The notes under the pieces were generated by a model. It saw only the letters and a list, made by a program, of their open reading frames with translations, did not search any database and was not told the DNA's origin. A stretch of 64,000 bases of DNA. It comes from Microbulbifer elongatus (lineage in GTDB: Bacteria; Pseudomonadota; Gammaproteobacteria; Pseudomonadales; Cellvibrionaceae). This document shows, piece after piece, positions 52,674 to 60,132 of the stretch. Made by a program: the position numbers and the translations under genes. The stretch lies in contig NZ_JAIVKJ010000001.1 of assembly GCF_020524885.1 (NCBI RefSeq), positions 62,001 through 126,000 on the forward strand. Direction: 5' to 3'. Position 1 is the stretch's first letter, and each line of letters opens with the position of its first letter.

Positions 52674-53548
52674 GATTTCTGCAGGGCCCAAAGGTTAAGG
52701 CTGTCCATAACCGCTTTGCCTGCTCCATCTGCACTTGGATAGATCCGTGCTCCCGTAAAACCTATTGATCCACAAAGCTCTTGTAGCCTTACAGACTCTT
52801 TTACTGGAACAGTAATCTTCAACAGTGGAGTTTCAGGTAGATTTCCAAATTCATCCTCGAGCCCCTTAACGGTGAAGTTTTCACCTCTTAAACCATTATG
52901 AGGATGAACAGTAAATAGTCCAGACTGAGCAGATAGATGTGGGCTAATTGAGCCAGGAACCTCAACCACCCTGACGCCTTTATACAAGCTAATTCGCTCA
53001 ATATTTAGCGCCCAAATTGCCAGGCGATCTGACTCTCTCCATTGCTTCCATTGAGATATCGCAGAACTAGACGCGAAATATACGGCTGCATAAGGAATTT
53101 TTGTCCAATCCAGAAGCCTAGTTGGAACACCATGATGTTGGGCTAGTGCCATGACCTCCAGTAGTTCTTCATTTGGCCAGCGCTCGGGTCTCATAAAATA
53201 CCAATCTTGATTTTTTGTGGTTAGCGCTGTTTCCCTAAAATAGCAAGAATCGTTTGGTATTCGAATACCTATTTGATCGCAGTATTCTGCAAAAATCTCA
53301 AGTATGCGAAGCTCAGAAAAGACCTGATTGTCTGCTGTAACATTACGTCCCCACATTGTAGATGCCGGTGACAATTCACCTCCTCTGAGTATCGAGGGAA
53401 GCAATTCCCATTAAGCGTCGGCTTGTCCCCTATAAATTACTTTATTGGGCGGCATGAAGAATTCTTTAGTTGGACTCAGTGCGTCCCAAAGCTCATCCGC
53501 AGAGTCAAATGTAACTTCTCTAAAACGTGAGTGATTCACTATTGCCAT
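52667..53548 (-). pseudogene. FRG-domain gene interrupted by an in-frame stop
   Basis: From an ATG at 53548, seven bases after the upstream attC, the frame reads MAIVNHSRFREVTFDSADEL... to VIYRGQADA, meets TAA at 53411-53413, then continues WELLPSILRGGELSP to the TAA at 52667. Together they make 292 residues and one intact FRG domain: RGQADA-x-WELLPSILR, then LAQHHGVPTRLLDWT and AAVYFASS. A serine-type codon at the stop position would fit the family's RGQ...W pattern. The downstream part alone has only a TTG start and no N-terminal RGQ. FRG proteins are of unsettled function and occur in defence-like settings. Confidence 0.85.
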
Positions 53549-53554
53549 TCGCTG

Positions 53555-53608
53555 CTATAACGCCTCAATCAGCCGGCGCGTTAGCGGTCAGCTGCATTGA
53601 TTTGCTAG
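53555..53608 (-). repeat. attC site after the 53565-54197 gene (short form)
   Basis: 54 bp. On the minus strand it ends GGCTGATTGAGGCGTTATAG, almost identical to the end of the attC at 55484. TCAATGCAGC pairs with GCTGATTGA leaving one G unpaired, the attC hallmark. The first outer repeat is degenerate (CTAGCAAA instead of a TAAC form). The coding region of its gene ends inside the site. Confidence 0.7.
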
Positions 53609-54197
53609 AATTAATTGGTTGGCAATACTGCCTCGCTTCGGGACACGTAATGTCTATGTAATCCTTCTCGATTCCTTGTGAAAACCAGATAAACCGATAC
53701 TCCGCCTGGTGGGAGTACCTTGATCGCTTAATAAGAAATGCGTCGCGCGATTGCACACCCACAAATTTTTCGTACTCCTTACTCCACTCTTCAGGATTAG
53801 AAAAAGTGTCAGGGGGCGCAACTGACTGATCAATAAATTTCTTGACGGAAATATCGTCTCGATAAGAGCACAGGCCTTCGAATCCACCGACAAAGCCAGC
53901 GATATGAGACGAGATGCAATTAGCAAATCCTAGTGAGTTTGTAATACGGAAGCCATACTCTGTTCTGAATTTTGCTTCGAGTGATCGACTTTCTACAGTT
54001 GTGGCGCAGAGCACATAGGCTTCTTGGCCATTTATAGCAGAAATGGCATGTGATCCCGTTGGTGTAGTTATTTGCGCAGACACTCTACCCTCAAAGGGAT
54101 CTCCAAACTCTTCATCGGGATTGTTTCTAAATCGCCTGAACGAGGGAATCCTTAATTTTCCATGTTCAAAGAATTCATCTACGTATTGTTTTTCCAT
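53565..54197 (-). CDS. Cassette protein, DUF2971-like
   Basis: 210 residues. The N-terminal LRIPSFRRFRNNPDEEFGDP followed by FEG resembles the SxxxFNDPFE core of DUF2971 proteins, and YSHQAEYRFIWFS resembles their C-terminal E-x-R-x-W region; both are matches by eye. The last residues (LTANAPAD) are encoded inside the attC, so the native end may have been replaced on cassette formation. DUF2971 proteins have no settled function and often occur in mobile, defence-rich DNA. Confidence 0.7.
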   Translation of the reverse strand: MEKQYVDEFFEHGKLRIPSFRRFRNNPDEEFGDPFEGRVSAQITTPTGSHAISAINGQEAYVLCATTVESRSLEAKFRTEYGFRITNSLGFANCISSHIAGFVGGFEGLCSYRDDISVKKFIDQSVAPPDTFSNPEEWSKEYEKFVGVQSRDAFLIKRSRYSHQAEYRFIWFSQGIEKDYIDITCPEARQYCQPINSSKSMQLTANAPAD

Positions 54198-54416
54198 ATA
54201 ACGCGTGAGATTCGGAGTTCTTATACCCCAAGGCCTCGCGAAATGAGTTTATATTTCGTTCATGGTTATGATGTCTATAATTCTAAGGCTCAGCGCAGGC
54301 GGAGCCAGCGCGGAGCACCATTTGTGTTAATGTTTTAGCGCCAGCGGGGAACACAAAAGGTGCGTAGCGTTGGCTGTCACTCTGCCGCTGCTTGTTAAGC
54401 ATATTCGCGGGCATGA
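54198..54416 (-). other. Non-coding stretch within the cassette array
   Basis: 219 bp between two cassette genes. Most of it is the large attC at 54281-54400; the ~80 bp between that attC and the next start carry no recognisable promoter. Confidence 0.5.
54281..54400 (-). repeat. Long attC-like site after the 54417-54812 gene
   Basis: 120 bp, VCR-like in size. On the minus strand it opens GCTTAACAAGCAGCGGCAGA and contains a long imperfect hairpin, AGCCAACGC...GCACC...TTTGTGTT against AACACAAATGGTGC...GCGCTGGCT. It ends GAGCCTTAGAA, so the expected GTT of the crossover repeat reads CTT. The site may therefore be a poor recombination partner. Confidence 0.7.
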
Positions 54417-54812
54417 TTAAGTGTCCGACGATTTTTTTAGGTATGCAAACCCAATACCGTGGACATCCTCAAATTGGATTTTGCCACGATGCTTGCCTAC
54501 GAGCTCCATAGCGTCAAGCCAAGAATTGGCAGATACTATATTGTGATCGAGATATTTTGTACCGCCCTTCCAATCCCTATTAATTGAATCTCGAGCGGGC
54601 TGACAATACGAAACCAAATCACTCCACTCAATTTCAATTTTTACATCAAGGTCATAGCGTTGGAGGAAAGGACTGGAATGTCCATCTCCGCTCTCACTAC
54701 GGCGCGTTAGCAACCACCATTGAGTTCCACCCTGATCTTGAAAAGAAAGGCATAGCGAACCACCATCCCTTAACATTTCACAGTCATCTAACAAGGAAAT
54801 AGCTGGATTCAT
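54417..54812 (-). CDS. Cassette protein of unknown function
   Basis: 131 residues, acidic, with no signal or membrane segment. Recognisable stretches such as GTQWWLLTRRSESGDGHSSP and LDHNIVSANSWLDAMELVGK match no family known to me. The ATG lies about five bases after the attC at 54817 and has no ribosome-binding site, typical of a cassette expressed from an upstream promoter. Confidence 0.75.
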   Translation of the reverse strand: MNPAISLLDDCEMLRDGGSLCLSFQDQGGTQWWLLTRRSESGDGHSSPFLQRYDLDVKIEIEWSDLVSYCQPARDSINRDWKGGTKYLDHNIVSANSWLDAMELVGKHRGKIQFEDVHGIGFAYLKKSSDT

Positions 54813-54816
54813 ATTT

Positions 54817-54890
54817 GCTTAACGCCCGCACAAGGTAAGACATCCCGGAGAAGCCCGAAGGGTTGTAGCATACTGCCTGCGTTTGTTATA
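54817..54890 (-). repeat. attC site after the 54886-55467 gene
   Basis: 74 bp. On the minus strand it starts TATAACAAACGCAGG and ends TGTGCGGGCGTTAAGC, matching the outer arms of Vibrio repeats (TAACAAACGC...GCGGGCGTTA). The centre holds a CCCTTCGGG hairpin. The stop codon of its gene is in the first arm. Confidence 0.88.
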
Positions 54891-55467
54891 TTTTTTTACA
54901 CAGGAGGCTAAATTCAGCAACGTCCCACTTTTTCAGGCTCTCGAGAAATAACTTACACGGAATCTCATTATTGGTTAACTCTAAGTAATCGCCGGGTCTC
55001 AAAAATTTCATTTCATTATTTAAAGATAAATATACATCCTCACCCTGCACCTTTCTAACTGCTAAGACATATTTTGCGTCGAACAGCTTAACGTGCTCTT
55101 TATCTTTTAATGAAAAGCTGCTATTCGAAGAAAACATAGAATTTGTTTGAGATTCCAACATTTTAATTCTATTTTCTTGCGACTCACTGTTGGACTCTAG
55201 GTTTTGTATGGTTTCTTCCTGTTTGGAAATTCTCTCAATTAAAGATTTTCTTTCCTGTAATTTAGAAAGGGTTTCCTTAAGTTCAGATGTTGCTATTGCT
55301 GCATCTTTAGCGAGGCTTTCTAAGCCAACATCATTAAGGGATTTAAAGGCTGAAATCTGATCCTTTAAGAGATTCACTTGCTCGCTTTTAATGTATACGA
55401 CAACCCCAGAAGCAAGAGTAGCCGATGTAATAATGGCTCCAGCTAATTGCGACAATGAAAATTGCAT
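54886..55467 (-). CDS. Cassette protein: membrane-anchored coiled coil
   Basis: 193 residues. One N-terminal membrane helix (LAGAIITSATLASGVVVYIK) is followed by a long coiled coil (about 30-110; ERKSLIERISKQEETIQNLE) and a small beta-rich C-terminal domain (YVLAVRKVQGEDVYLSLNNE). It is probably periplasmic. The function is unknown. The start lies 17 bases after the attC at 55484. Confidence 0.75.
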   Translation of the reverse strand: MQFSLSQLAGAIITSATLASGVVVYIKSEQVNLLKDQISAFKSLNDVGLESLAKDAAIATSELKETLSKLQERKSLIERISKQEETIQNLESNSESQENRIKMLESQTNSMFSSNSSFSLKDKEHVKLFDAKYVLAVRKVQGEDVYLSLNNEMKFLRPGDYLELTNNEIPCKLFLESLKKWDVAEFSLLCKKI

Positions 55468-55483
55468 TTAAACTCTCAGTAAA

Positions 55484-55543
55484 TATAACGCCTCAAACAG
55501 CCGCGTGCGATAGCACGTCGGCTTGCTTTGAATTGTTATGCGC
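55484..55543 (-). repeat. attC site after the 55546-56163 gene
   Basis: 60 bp and the clearest of the set. On the minus strand it reads GCGCATAACAATTCAAAGCA at the start and CGGCTGTTTGAGGCGTTATA at the end. TCAAAGCAAGCCG pairs with CGGCTGTTTGA leaving single bulged bases, and a short ACGTGC/GCACG loop closes it. Confidence 0.92.
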
Positions 55544-55545
55544 TT

Positions 55546-56163
55546 TCACTTTTCCACTACCGCATTCCGTGACTCAGCTATTTTACTCTTGAGCTGCTGA
55601 GCATACTGGCAAGCTTGATTTTCCGCATCAAGCTTGCACACTGAATCCAAAACTTCTAACGCAAGAGTATCGTTCTTATTAAAACCTTTACCTTCGTGTA
55701 GAAGCAGTCCGTACATTACGCAACCCCAAACATCATCTTTCGAGCAGGTTAGTTTGAATGTGGAAGAGTAGCATTTTTGCTTTGATTCAGCTTCGAATCG
55801 CATCAATCCTGCCGCTCGATTAGTACATGCAATTGTGAGACCCTGCTTACATGCTTTAGCATAGAGAAGCTCAGGATAAAGCTCCAAGATCCCTCTCTCT
55901 TGCAGCACACTCCCCAAACCGAAGCAGAAATTAGGATCACCACCTTCACATTTAGATAAGCAATCACCTTTTCTTTCTCGGCAATACGAAATTCGATCTT
56001 TAAAAACAAAATCCGATTTACTATACAATTCCGAGGGACAAATATCCTTTAGCCTACCCATTTCTTCATTCAGGCTAAGTTTTTGTAAAATCTCTATGTC
56101 CGAACTATCCGCAAAAACAACATTTCCCAAAAGAAAAATAAAGATTGGCAATATCGATCGCAT
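55546..56163 (-). CDS. Exported Sel1-like, cysteine-rich cassette protein
   Basis: 205 residues with a signal peptide (ILPIFIFLLGNVVFADSS). Spaced Cys pairs and A-x-x-x-G-x-x-x-L patterns (FCFGLGSVLQERG, ACKQGLTIACTNRAAGL, VWGCVMYGLLLHEGKG) resemble the disulfide-bonded Sel1-like repeats of the Hcp family. It is probably periplasmic. It is the first visible cassette gene, with AAGGAAATG upstream, and may carry its own promoter. Confidence 0.75.
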   Translation of the reverse strand: MRSILPIFIFLLGNVVFADSSDIEILQKLSLNEEMGRLKDICPSELYSKSDFVFKDRISYCRERKGDCLSKCEGGDPNFCFGLGSVLQERGILELYPELLYAKACKQGLTIACTNRAAGLMRFEAESKQKCYSSTFKLTCSKDDVWGCVMYGLLLHEGKGFNKNDTLALEVLDSVCKLDAENQACQYAQQLKSKIAESRNAVVEK

Positions 56164-56205
56164 TACATTTCCTTATGTTGACGAATAACAGTTTATTCAA
56201 AAGCC

Positions 56206-56274
56206 CCAGATATAGACATTATGTCTACATCTAGACAGTTATCGCCATATCTGGACATTATGCCTAGATATAGG
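56206..56274. promoter_or_regulatory. Two related 29-30 bp imperfect palindromes
   Basis: The palindromes at 56206-56234 (core TAGACATTATGTCTA) and 56245-56274 (CTGGACATTATGCCTAG) share the centre GACATTATG and similar arms; their centres are about 40 bp apart. A third dyad with GGGAGAT/ATCTCCC arms lies at 56278-56307. They sit between the end of hipA and the first cassette gene (42 bp upstream of its start), as would operators controlling the array. The rest of the 56164-56379 gap shows no gene. Confidence 0.55.
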
Positions 56275-56379
56275 TATGGGAGATATGGCTATATATGGGC
56301 ATCTCCCTTAACAATATTTTTAACCCAAGGAGCAAGTATTGGCCGCCTTCGACTTGTGCTGGCGCCATCTAAGTGACAC

Positions 56380-57696
56380 CTAAATATTCAAGCGAAGGTT
56401 CCCTTCGATTTCCTCAATCAGCGATCCAGGCACCTCAAACTCATTAGCCAAGCTCGTCCACCTCGAAACCTCTTCAATCACCCCATTCACAATTCCATCG
56501 ATCTTTTTTCTGGAAAACAGCGGGCTGATTTTCTCCAGGCTGTAGAGGTCCTCGCGGGTAAAGTCTTCGCGCTTGCCGTTCAGGCTCATCCAGTGGCTGT
56601 TTACCCAGCGGCTTCCGGGTTTGTAGCTGTAGGCGAGGTCGTAGGCCGGGGCCAGTTGCCAGGTTTTATCGGTCAGCTGGAAGGCGAAGTTTTTGGCGTG
56701 GTCGTCGTGATTGCGTGCGACGATATTGAATACCATGCGGCGGAACAGTTGCTCTGCCTCCAGGGCGCTGAGTTTCAGTTGGCGGGCGACGGCGAAGAGT
56801 TCGCTGTAGGAGAAGGAGCCGGGGGATTTGTAATCCACATGTGCGATGCCGTTTAAGGTCTGGATGTGGATTTTGTCGTTGCCGCGGCGGTCGAAGCGCT
56901 CGGTGACAAAGTGCCGGCGGTTGCCCTCGCGCAGCAGGTGGCAGGGCATCATGTCGATGCCGCAGTTGGTGGCCATCTCGTTGTAGACGTATTCCATGGC
57001 ACCGAAGCCCATGGGGTCACCGAAGGTTTCCTGTCCTTTGCTGTGCTCACTCACACCGTCGAACTTCATCAGGTAGTGGGTGAATCCTTCGGGCACGTCG
57101 GTCTGCCCGGAGCGCACATGGGTGAAGTCGCTATTAAAGGCGAGTACGGCCTTGGGGCGCGCGCCGCCGGCGCTCATGCCGACAGACATCAGGGCCATCA
57201 TGGCTTCGCGGTTGTCTTCGCCGGTCTTATCTAGATGCACGCGGAACCCGGCGCGGCTATCGAGAACCTCCTGGGCGATGGCCACCAGTTCGTCGATGGC
57301 GATGTCCTGAGTGGCATTGAGTTTTTTGATGCGGGTCGCGGGGCTGTATTCGAGGGCGCCCATGCCGCGCTTGCCGGTGTACTGGAGCCGCTGCAGGGGC
57401 GTGATGTCCGCCGGGTTTCTGCCCTGGCTGGCCATCCAGGCATTGAGTACGGCGTTGCCGAAGTCGTCCGGCAGGGAGTCGGCGATCAGGCCGGGGAGTC
57501 CGTGGAAGGTTCCATGGCTCAGCCCGGGAAAGGAGTAGATGCGCTTTGCCAGGGGCATTTTCAGGGGGGAGAGTTCGATGCCGCTGTGGATAAAGTCGGG
57601 CTCGTACTCAAAGGCACCGATACCGGTGTTGGTGTCGAAGCTGACGGCGCCGGCAGTTTTGCCCTTGTAGTGGACTTCGATGGCCTGCATCACCAT
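56380..57696 (-). CDS. hipA: HipA-family serine/threonine kinase toxin
   Basis: 438 residues, the usual HipA length. The N-terminal couple_hipA part (GAFEYEPDF, LSHGTFHGLPGLIADSLPDD) is followed by the Gly-rich loop SAGGARPKAVLA, KFDGV, and the kinase core NHDDHAKNF, with catalytic Asp and metal-binding Asn, then APAYDLAYS. All the key residues seem intact, so it should be an active kinase, probably inhibiting translation through a tRNA synthetase as in E. coli HipA. Its start overlaps the end of hipB by seven bases. It borders the cassette array. Confidence 0.93.
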   Translation of the reverse strand: MVMQAIEVHYKGKTAGAVSFDTNTGIGAFEYEPDFIHSGIELSPLKMPLAKRIYSFPGLSHGTFHGLPGLIADSLPDDFGNAVLNAWMASQGRNPADITPLQRLQYTGKRGMGALEYSPATRIKKLNATQDIAIDELVAIAQEVLDSRAGFRVHLDKTGEDNREAMMALMSVGMSAGGARPKAVLAFNSDFTHVRSGQTDVPEGFTHYLMKFDGVSEHSKGQETFGDPMGFGAMEYVYNEMATNCGIDMMPCHLLREGNRRHFVTERFDRRGNDKIHIQTLNGIAHVDYKSPGSFSYSELFAVARQLKLSALEAEQLFRRMVFNIVARNHDDHAKNFAFQLTDKTWQLAPAYDLAYSYKPGSRWVNSHWMSLNGKREDFTREDLYSLEKISPLFSRKKIDGIVNGVIEEVSRWTSLANEFEVPGSLIEEIEGNLRLNI

Positions 57697-58040
57697 TCCG
57701 GGGTCTCCTCCTGGTCGTCTTTAGCCTGGCTGCCCTCGCTGGAGCGCTGGCCCGATGCCCTCTGGCGCTGTTTGCCCTGTAGCTTGGCTAGTTGTAGCGG
57801 GGAGGGGGGCTGCGGTGGCAGGAAGTGGTCGAGTTGCGCGGTGAGGTCCAGCGCCTGGAGTATGGCGACCAGGGCTTCCAGCTGGGTCTTGCCCTTTTCC
57901 GCATTCAGCACCGTCTTGCGGCTGACGCCTGCGCGCTCCGCCACCTCCAGCTGTGTGAGGTCCCGGTTCAGGCGCGCCTGCTTGAGCCGCTGGCCCAGCT
58001 CTTCGGCAATGGCGAGAGGGGATTGTGCTTTGTAGTCCAT
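57690..58040 (-). CDS. hipB: HipB-like Xre-family antitoxin
   Basis: 116 residues. A helix-turn-helix (LNRDLTQLEVAERAGVSRKT, then VLNAEKGK) covers about 20-65, followed by a hydrophobic helix and a Pro/Gln-rich charged tail. The tail is longer than in E. coli HipB. AAAGGA precedes the ATG. It should neutralise HipA and repress the operon from the upstream palindrome. Confidence 0.9.
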   Translation of the reverse strand: MDYKAQSPLAIAEELGQRLKQARLNRDLTQLEVAERAGVSRKTVLNAEKGKTQLEALVAILQALDLTAQLDHFLPPQPPSPLQLAKLQGKQRQRASGQRSSEGSQAKDDQEETPEW

Positions 58041-58472
58041 AAAGTCCTTTAAATGGGATTTTCAGGCACTTCTCAAGGATTATGTCCCAATTGTGGGACT
58101 TTGTTAAGCTGGTTTTTAATGTGCAGTATTTGGTACTTTAAGGCGATTTAACACTTTAAAGTCCTAAATTTTTAACTCTGTGGCGTGGCTAGATTACTTG
58201 TTAGACCTTTTGGTCAAAACCTGAAAGAGGCATTACTCCAGCCGCTGGCGGTTATTTCTACCTTCCTGTCTAATCACCTATCTGGATTCCCTTGTGGCCT
58301 GGCGCCCGCGTCTGCCAGACGCTGCCTATTTCTCAGCCCCCGCCGGGGAGGATGGCCAGACTTGCCGTGGCTGACAGAATTCACCCATAACCAGAGCGCT
58401 GCAATTCGGTAGGACGAATGGACGTCTGCGAATACAGTGCCCAGTGCCAACAATAACCAGGTGGTCACAGCG
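58041..58472. other. Divergent region between hipB and the MFS gene
   Basis: 432 bp holding both promoters. Besides the operator at 58084-58099, an AAAGTCC half-site at 58158-58164 occurs in AT-rich DNA. The GC-rich part from about 58260 shows nothing recognisable. The ribosome site AGGTGG before the transporter is at about 58458. Confidence 0.5.
58084..58099. promoter_or_regulatory. Probable HipB operator
   Basis: A perfect inverted repeat GTCCCA-ATTG-TGGGAC lies 44 bp upstream of the hipB start. A dyad of this type in this place is what HipB-like repressors use, although the E. coli operator has a different sequence. Confidence 0.6.
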
Positions 58473-59957
58473 ATGAAACAACAGCCCAAACTTCCTTTCT
58501 GGCAGGTGTGGAATGTCAGTCTCGGCTTTCTCGGGGTGCAGTTCGGCTTTGCCCTGCAGAATGCCAATGCCAGCCGGATCCTGTCGGATCTGGGTGCAGA
58601 CCTGCACTCACTTTCCCTGTTCTGGATCGTGGCGCCCTTGATGGGGCTGATCGTGCAGCCGATCGTCGGCTCCGCTTCGGACCGCACCTGGAACCGCTTT
58701 GGTCGTCGCAACCCCTACATTCTGTTCGGTGCCATTGCTGCGGCTCTGGGTATGGCGTTTATGCCCAATGCGGGCATTGTGGTGGCGTTCGTTGCCCCGA
58801 TCCTGTTTGGCGGTGTGATGCTGGCGCTGATGGATGCGGCCTTCAATGTCACCATGCAGCCGTTCCGCGCGTTGGTGTCGGATATGGTCCCTTCCGAGCA
58901 GCGTACTGTGGGCTACTCGGTGCAATCCCTGCTGATCAATATCGGTGCGGTGATGGGCTCCATGCTGCCGTTCATCCTGACCAACGTCATCGGCCTGGAT
59001 AACACGTCCCGCGCGGGCGAGGTGGCACCTTCAGTGATCTGGGCCTTCTATATCGGTGCCTCTGTATTGCTGGGCTCGGTACTGTGGACCGTGTTCCGCA
59101 CCAAGGAGTACGCGCCCAAGGAATACAATGCGTACAAGGGGATTGATGAAGCGGAGCTGGCGCGTGAGCTGGCGGAGCGCAAGTCAATGTCCCAGCGCCT
59201 GGGTGACTTCTTCAAACTGCTGGAAAATATGCCCAAAACCATGCGTCAGCTGGCGGTGGTGCAGTTCTTCTCCTGGTTCTCCCTGTTCATTATGTGGGTC
59301 TACACCACCCCGGCGATCACCCAGCATGTGTGGGGCGTCGAGGCCAAGTGGTTCGACTCTGAATACCTGGCCTCCGTGGGCGAAATCCCCGCGCATATTG
59401 CCGCTGCCAAAGGTGCCGCTGGTGACTGGGTCGGTATCATCTTTGCCGCCTACTCACTGTTTGCCGCAATCTTCTCCATTGTGCTGGCGCGGGTTGCCCA
59501 TACCCTGGGCCGCAAGCTTACCTACGCGTTGTCTCTGCTGCTGGGTGGCCTGGGTTACATGAGCTTCGTGCTGTTCCAGGGTGGCGAGGCTACCCAGGTT
59601 AACCTGCTGATTACTGAAGTTACTGTACCCAGCGGCGCTATTGGCCTGCTGCTGCCGATGATCGGCGTGGGTATTGCCTGGGCGGCAATCCTGGCGATGC
59701 CTTACTCGATCCTGTCCGACTCTCTGCCAGCGAGTAAAACCGGCGTGTACATGGGCATCTTCAACTTCACCATTGCCGCGCCGCAGATCCTGTCCGCACT
59801 GGTTGCGGGCCCGATCCTGGCAGCCGTGTTCGACAACCAGGCCATCTACATCATTATGCTGGCCGGTGTGTTCATGGTTTGTGGTGCTATCTCTGTGTTC
59901 TTTGTGCGCGAGCACGAAGTCACCCCGGCACCCAACAGCGAGGCCGCCGCGGCCTGA
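58473..59957 (+). CDS. MFS maltose/oligosaccharide transporter (SLC45/MalT-like)
   Basis: 494 residues from the ATG at 58473; the frame extends 12 codons further. Twelve membrane helices are expected. Motifs LGFLGVQFGFALQNANASRI, VGSASDRTWNRFGRRNPYIL and WAAILAMPYSILSDSLPASK match the SLC45-like sugar:proton symporters used for maltose by Alteromonadales and Xanthomonadales. It gives a second entry route for the products of the GH13/GH31 enzymes, beside the ABC importer. A terminator follows. Confidence 0.88.
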   Translation: MKQQPKLPFWQVWNVSLGFLGVQFGFALQNANASRILSDLGADLHSLSLFWIVAPLMGLIVQPIVGSASDRTWNRFGRRNPYILFGAIAAALGMAFMPNAGIVVAFVAPILFGGVMLALMDAAFNVTMQPFRALVSDMVPSEQRTVGYSVQSLLINIGAVMGSMLPFILTNVIGLDNTSRAGEVAPSVIWAFYIGASVLLGSVLWTVFRTKEYAPKEYNAYKGIDEAELARELAERKSMSQRLGDFFKLLENMPKTMRQLAVVQFFSWFSLFIMWVYTTPAITQHVWGVEAKWFDSEYLASVGEIPAHIAAAKGAAGDWVGIIFAAYSLFAAIFSIVLARVAHTLGRKLTYALSLLLGGLGYMSFVLFQGGEATQVNLLITEVTVPSGAIGLLLPMIGVGIAWAAILAMPYSILSDSLPASKTGVYMGIFNFTIAAPQILSALVAGPILAAVFDNQAIYIIMLAGVFMVCGAISVFFVREHEVTPAPNSEAAAA

Positions 59958-59984
59958 TCTGATTGCTGGAATTGATCATTTAAC

Positions 59985-60007
59985 GCCCCGCTCGTCGGGG
60001 CTTTTTT
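59985..60007 (+). terminator. Rho-independent terminator after the MFS gene
   Basis: A six-base stem GCCCCG / CGGGGC with a five-base loop is followed by six T. Confidence 0.85.
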
Positions 60008-60132
60008 GTGCGCGTAATTCAGGCCCATGATTCAGGTGTTGAGCCGCAGGCGATGCAGGGCTGACGAAACTCGCATTTGAGATCCGGTCAATATTGCGCG
60101 AGCATTGGGGGTTTTGGCCGGTCTCTTGTTGC

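Larger units (their letters stand above)
51597..56163 (-). mobile_element. Integron gene-cassette array without integrase
   Basis: Minus-strand genes 55546-56163, 54886-55467, 54417-54812, 53565-54197 and 52667-53548 are each followed within a few bases by an attC-like site, and each next ORF starts only a few bases after the site, often without a ribosome-binding site. The region is visibly richer in A and T than its surroundings. Two or three further small genes (51718-52559) follow the last attC. No IntI integrase or attI is seen in the window, so this is a CALIN-type (attC cluster lacking integrase) array or the end of a longer one. Confidence 0.88.
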
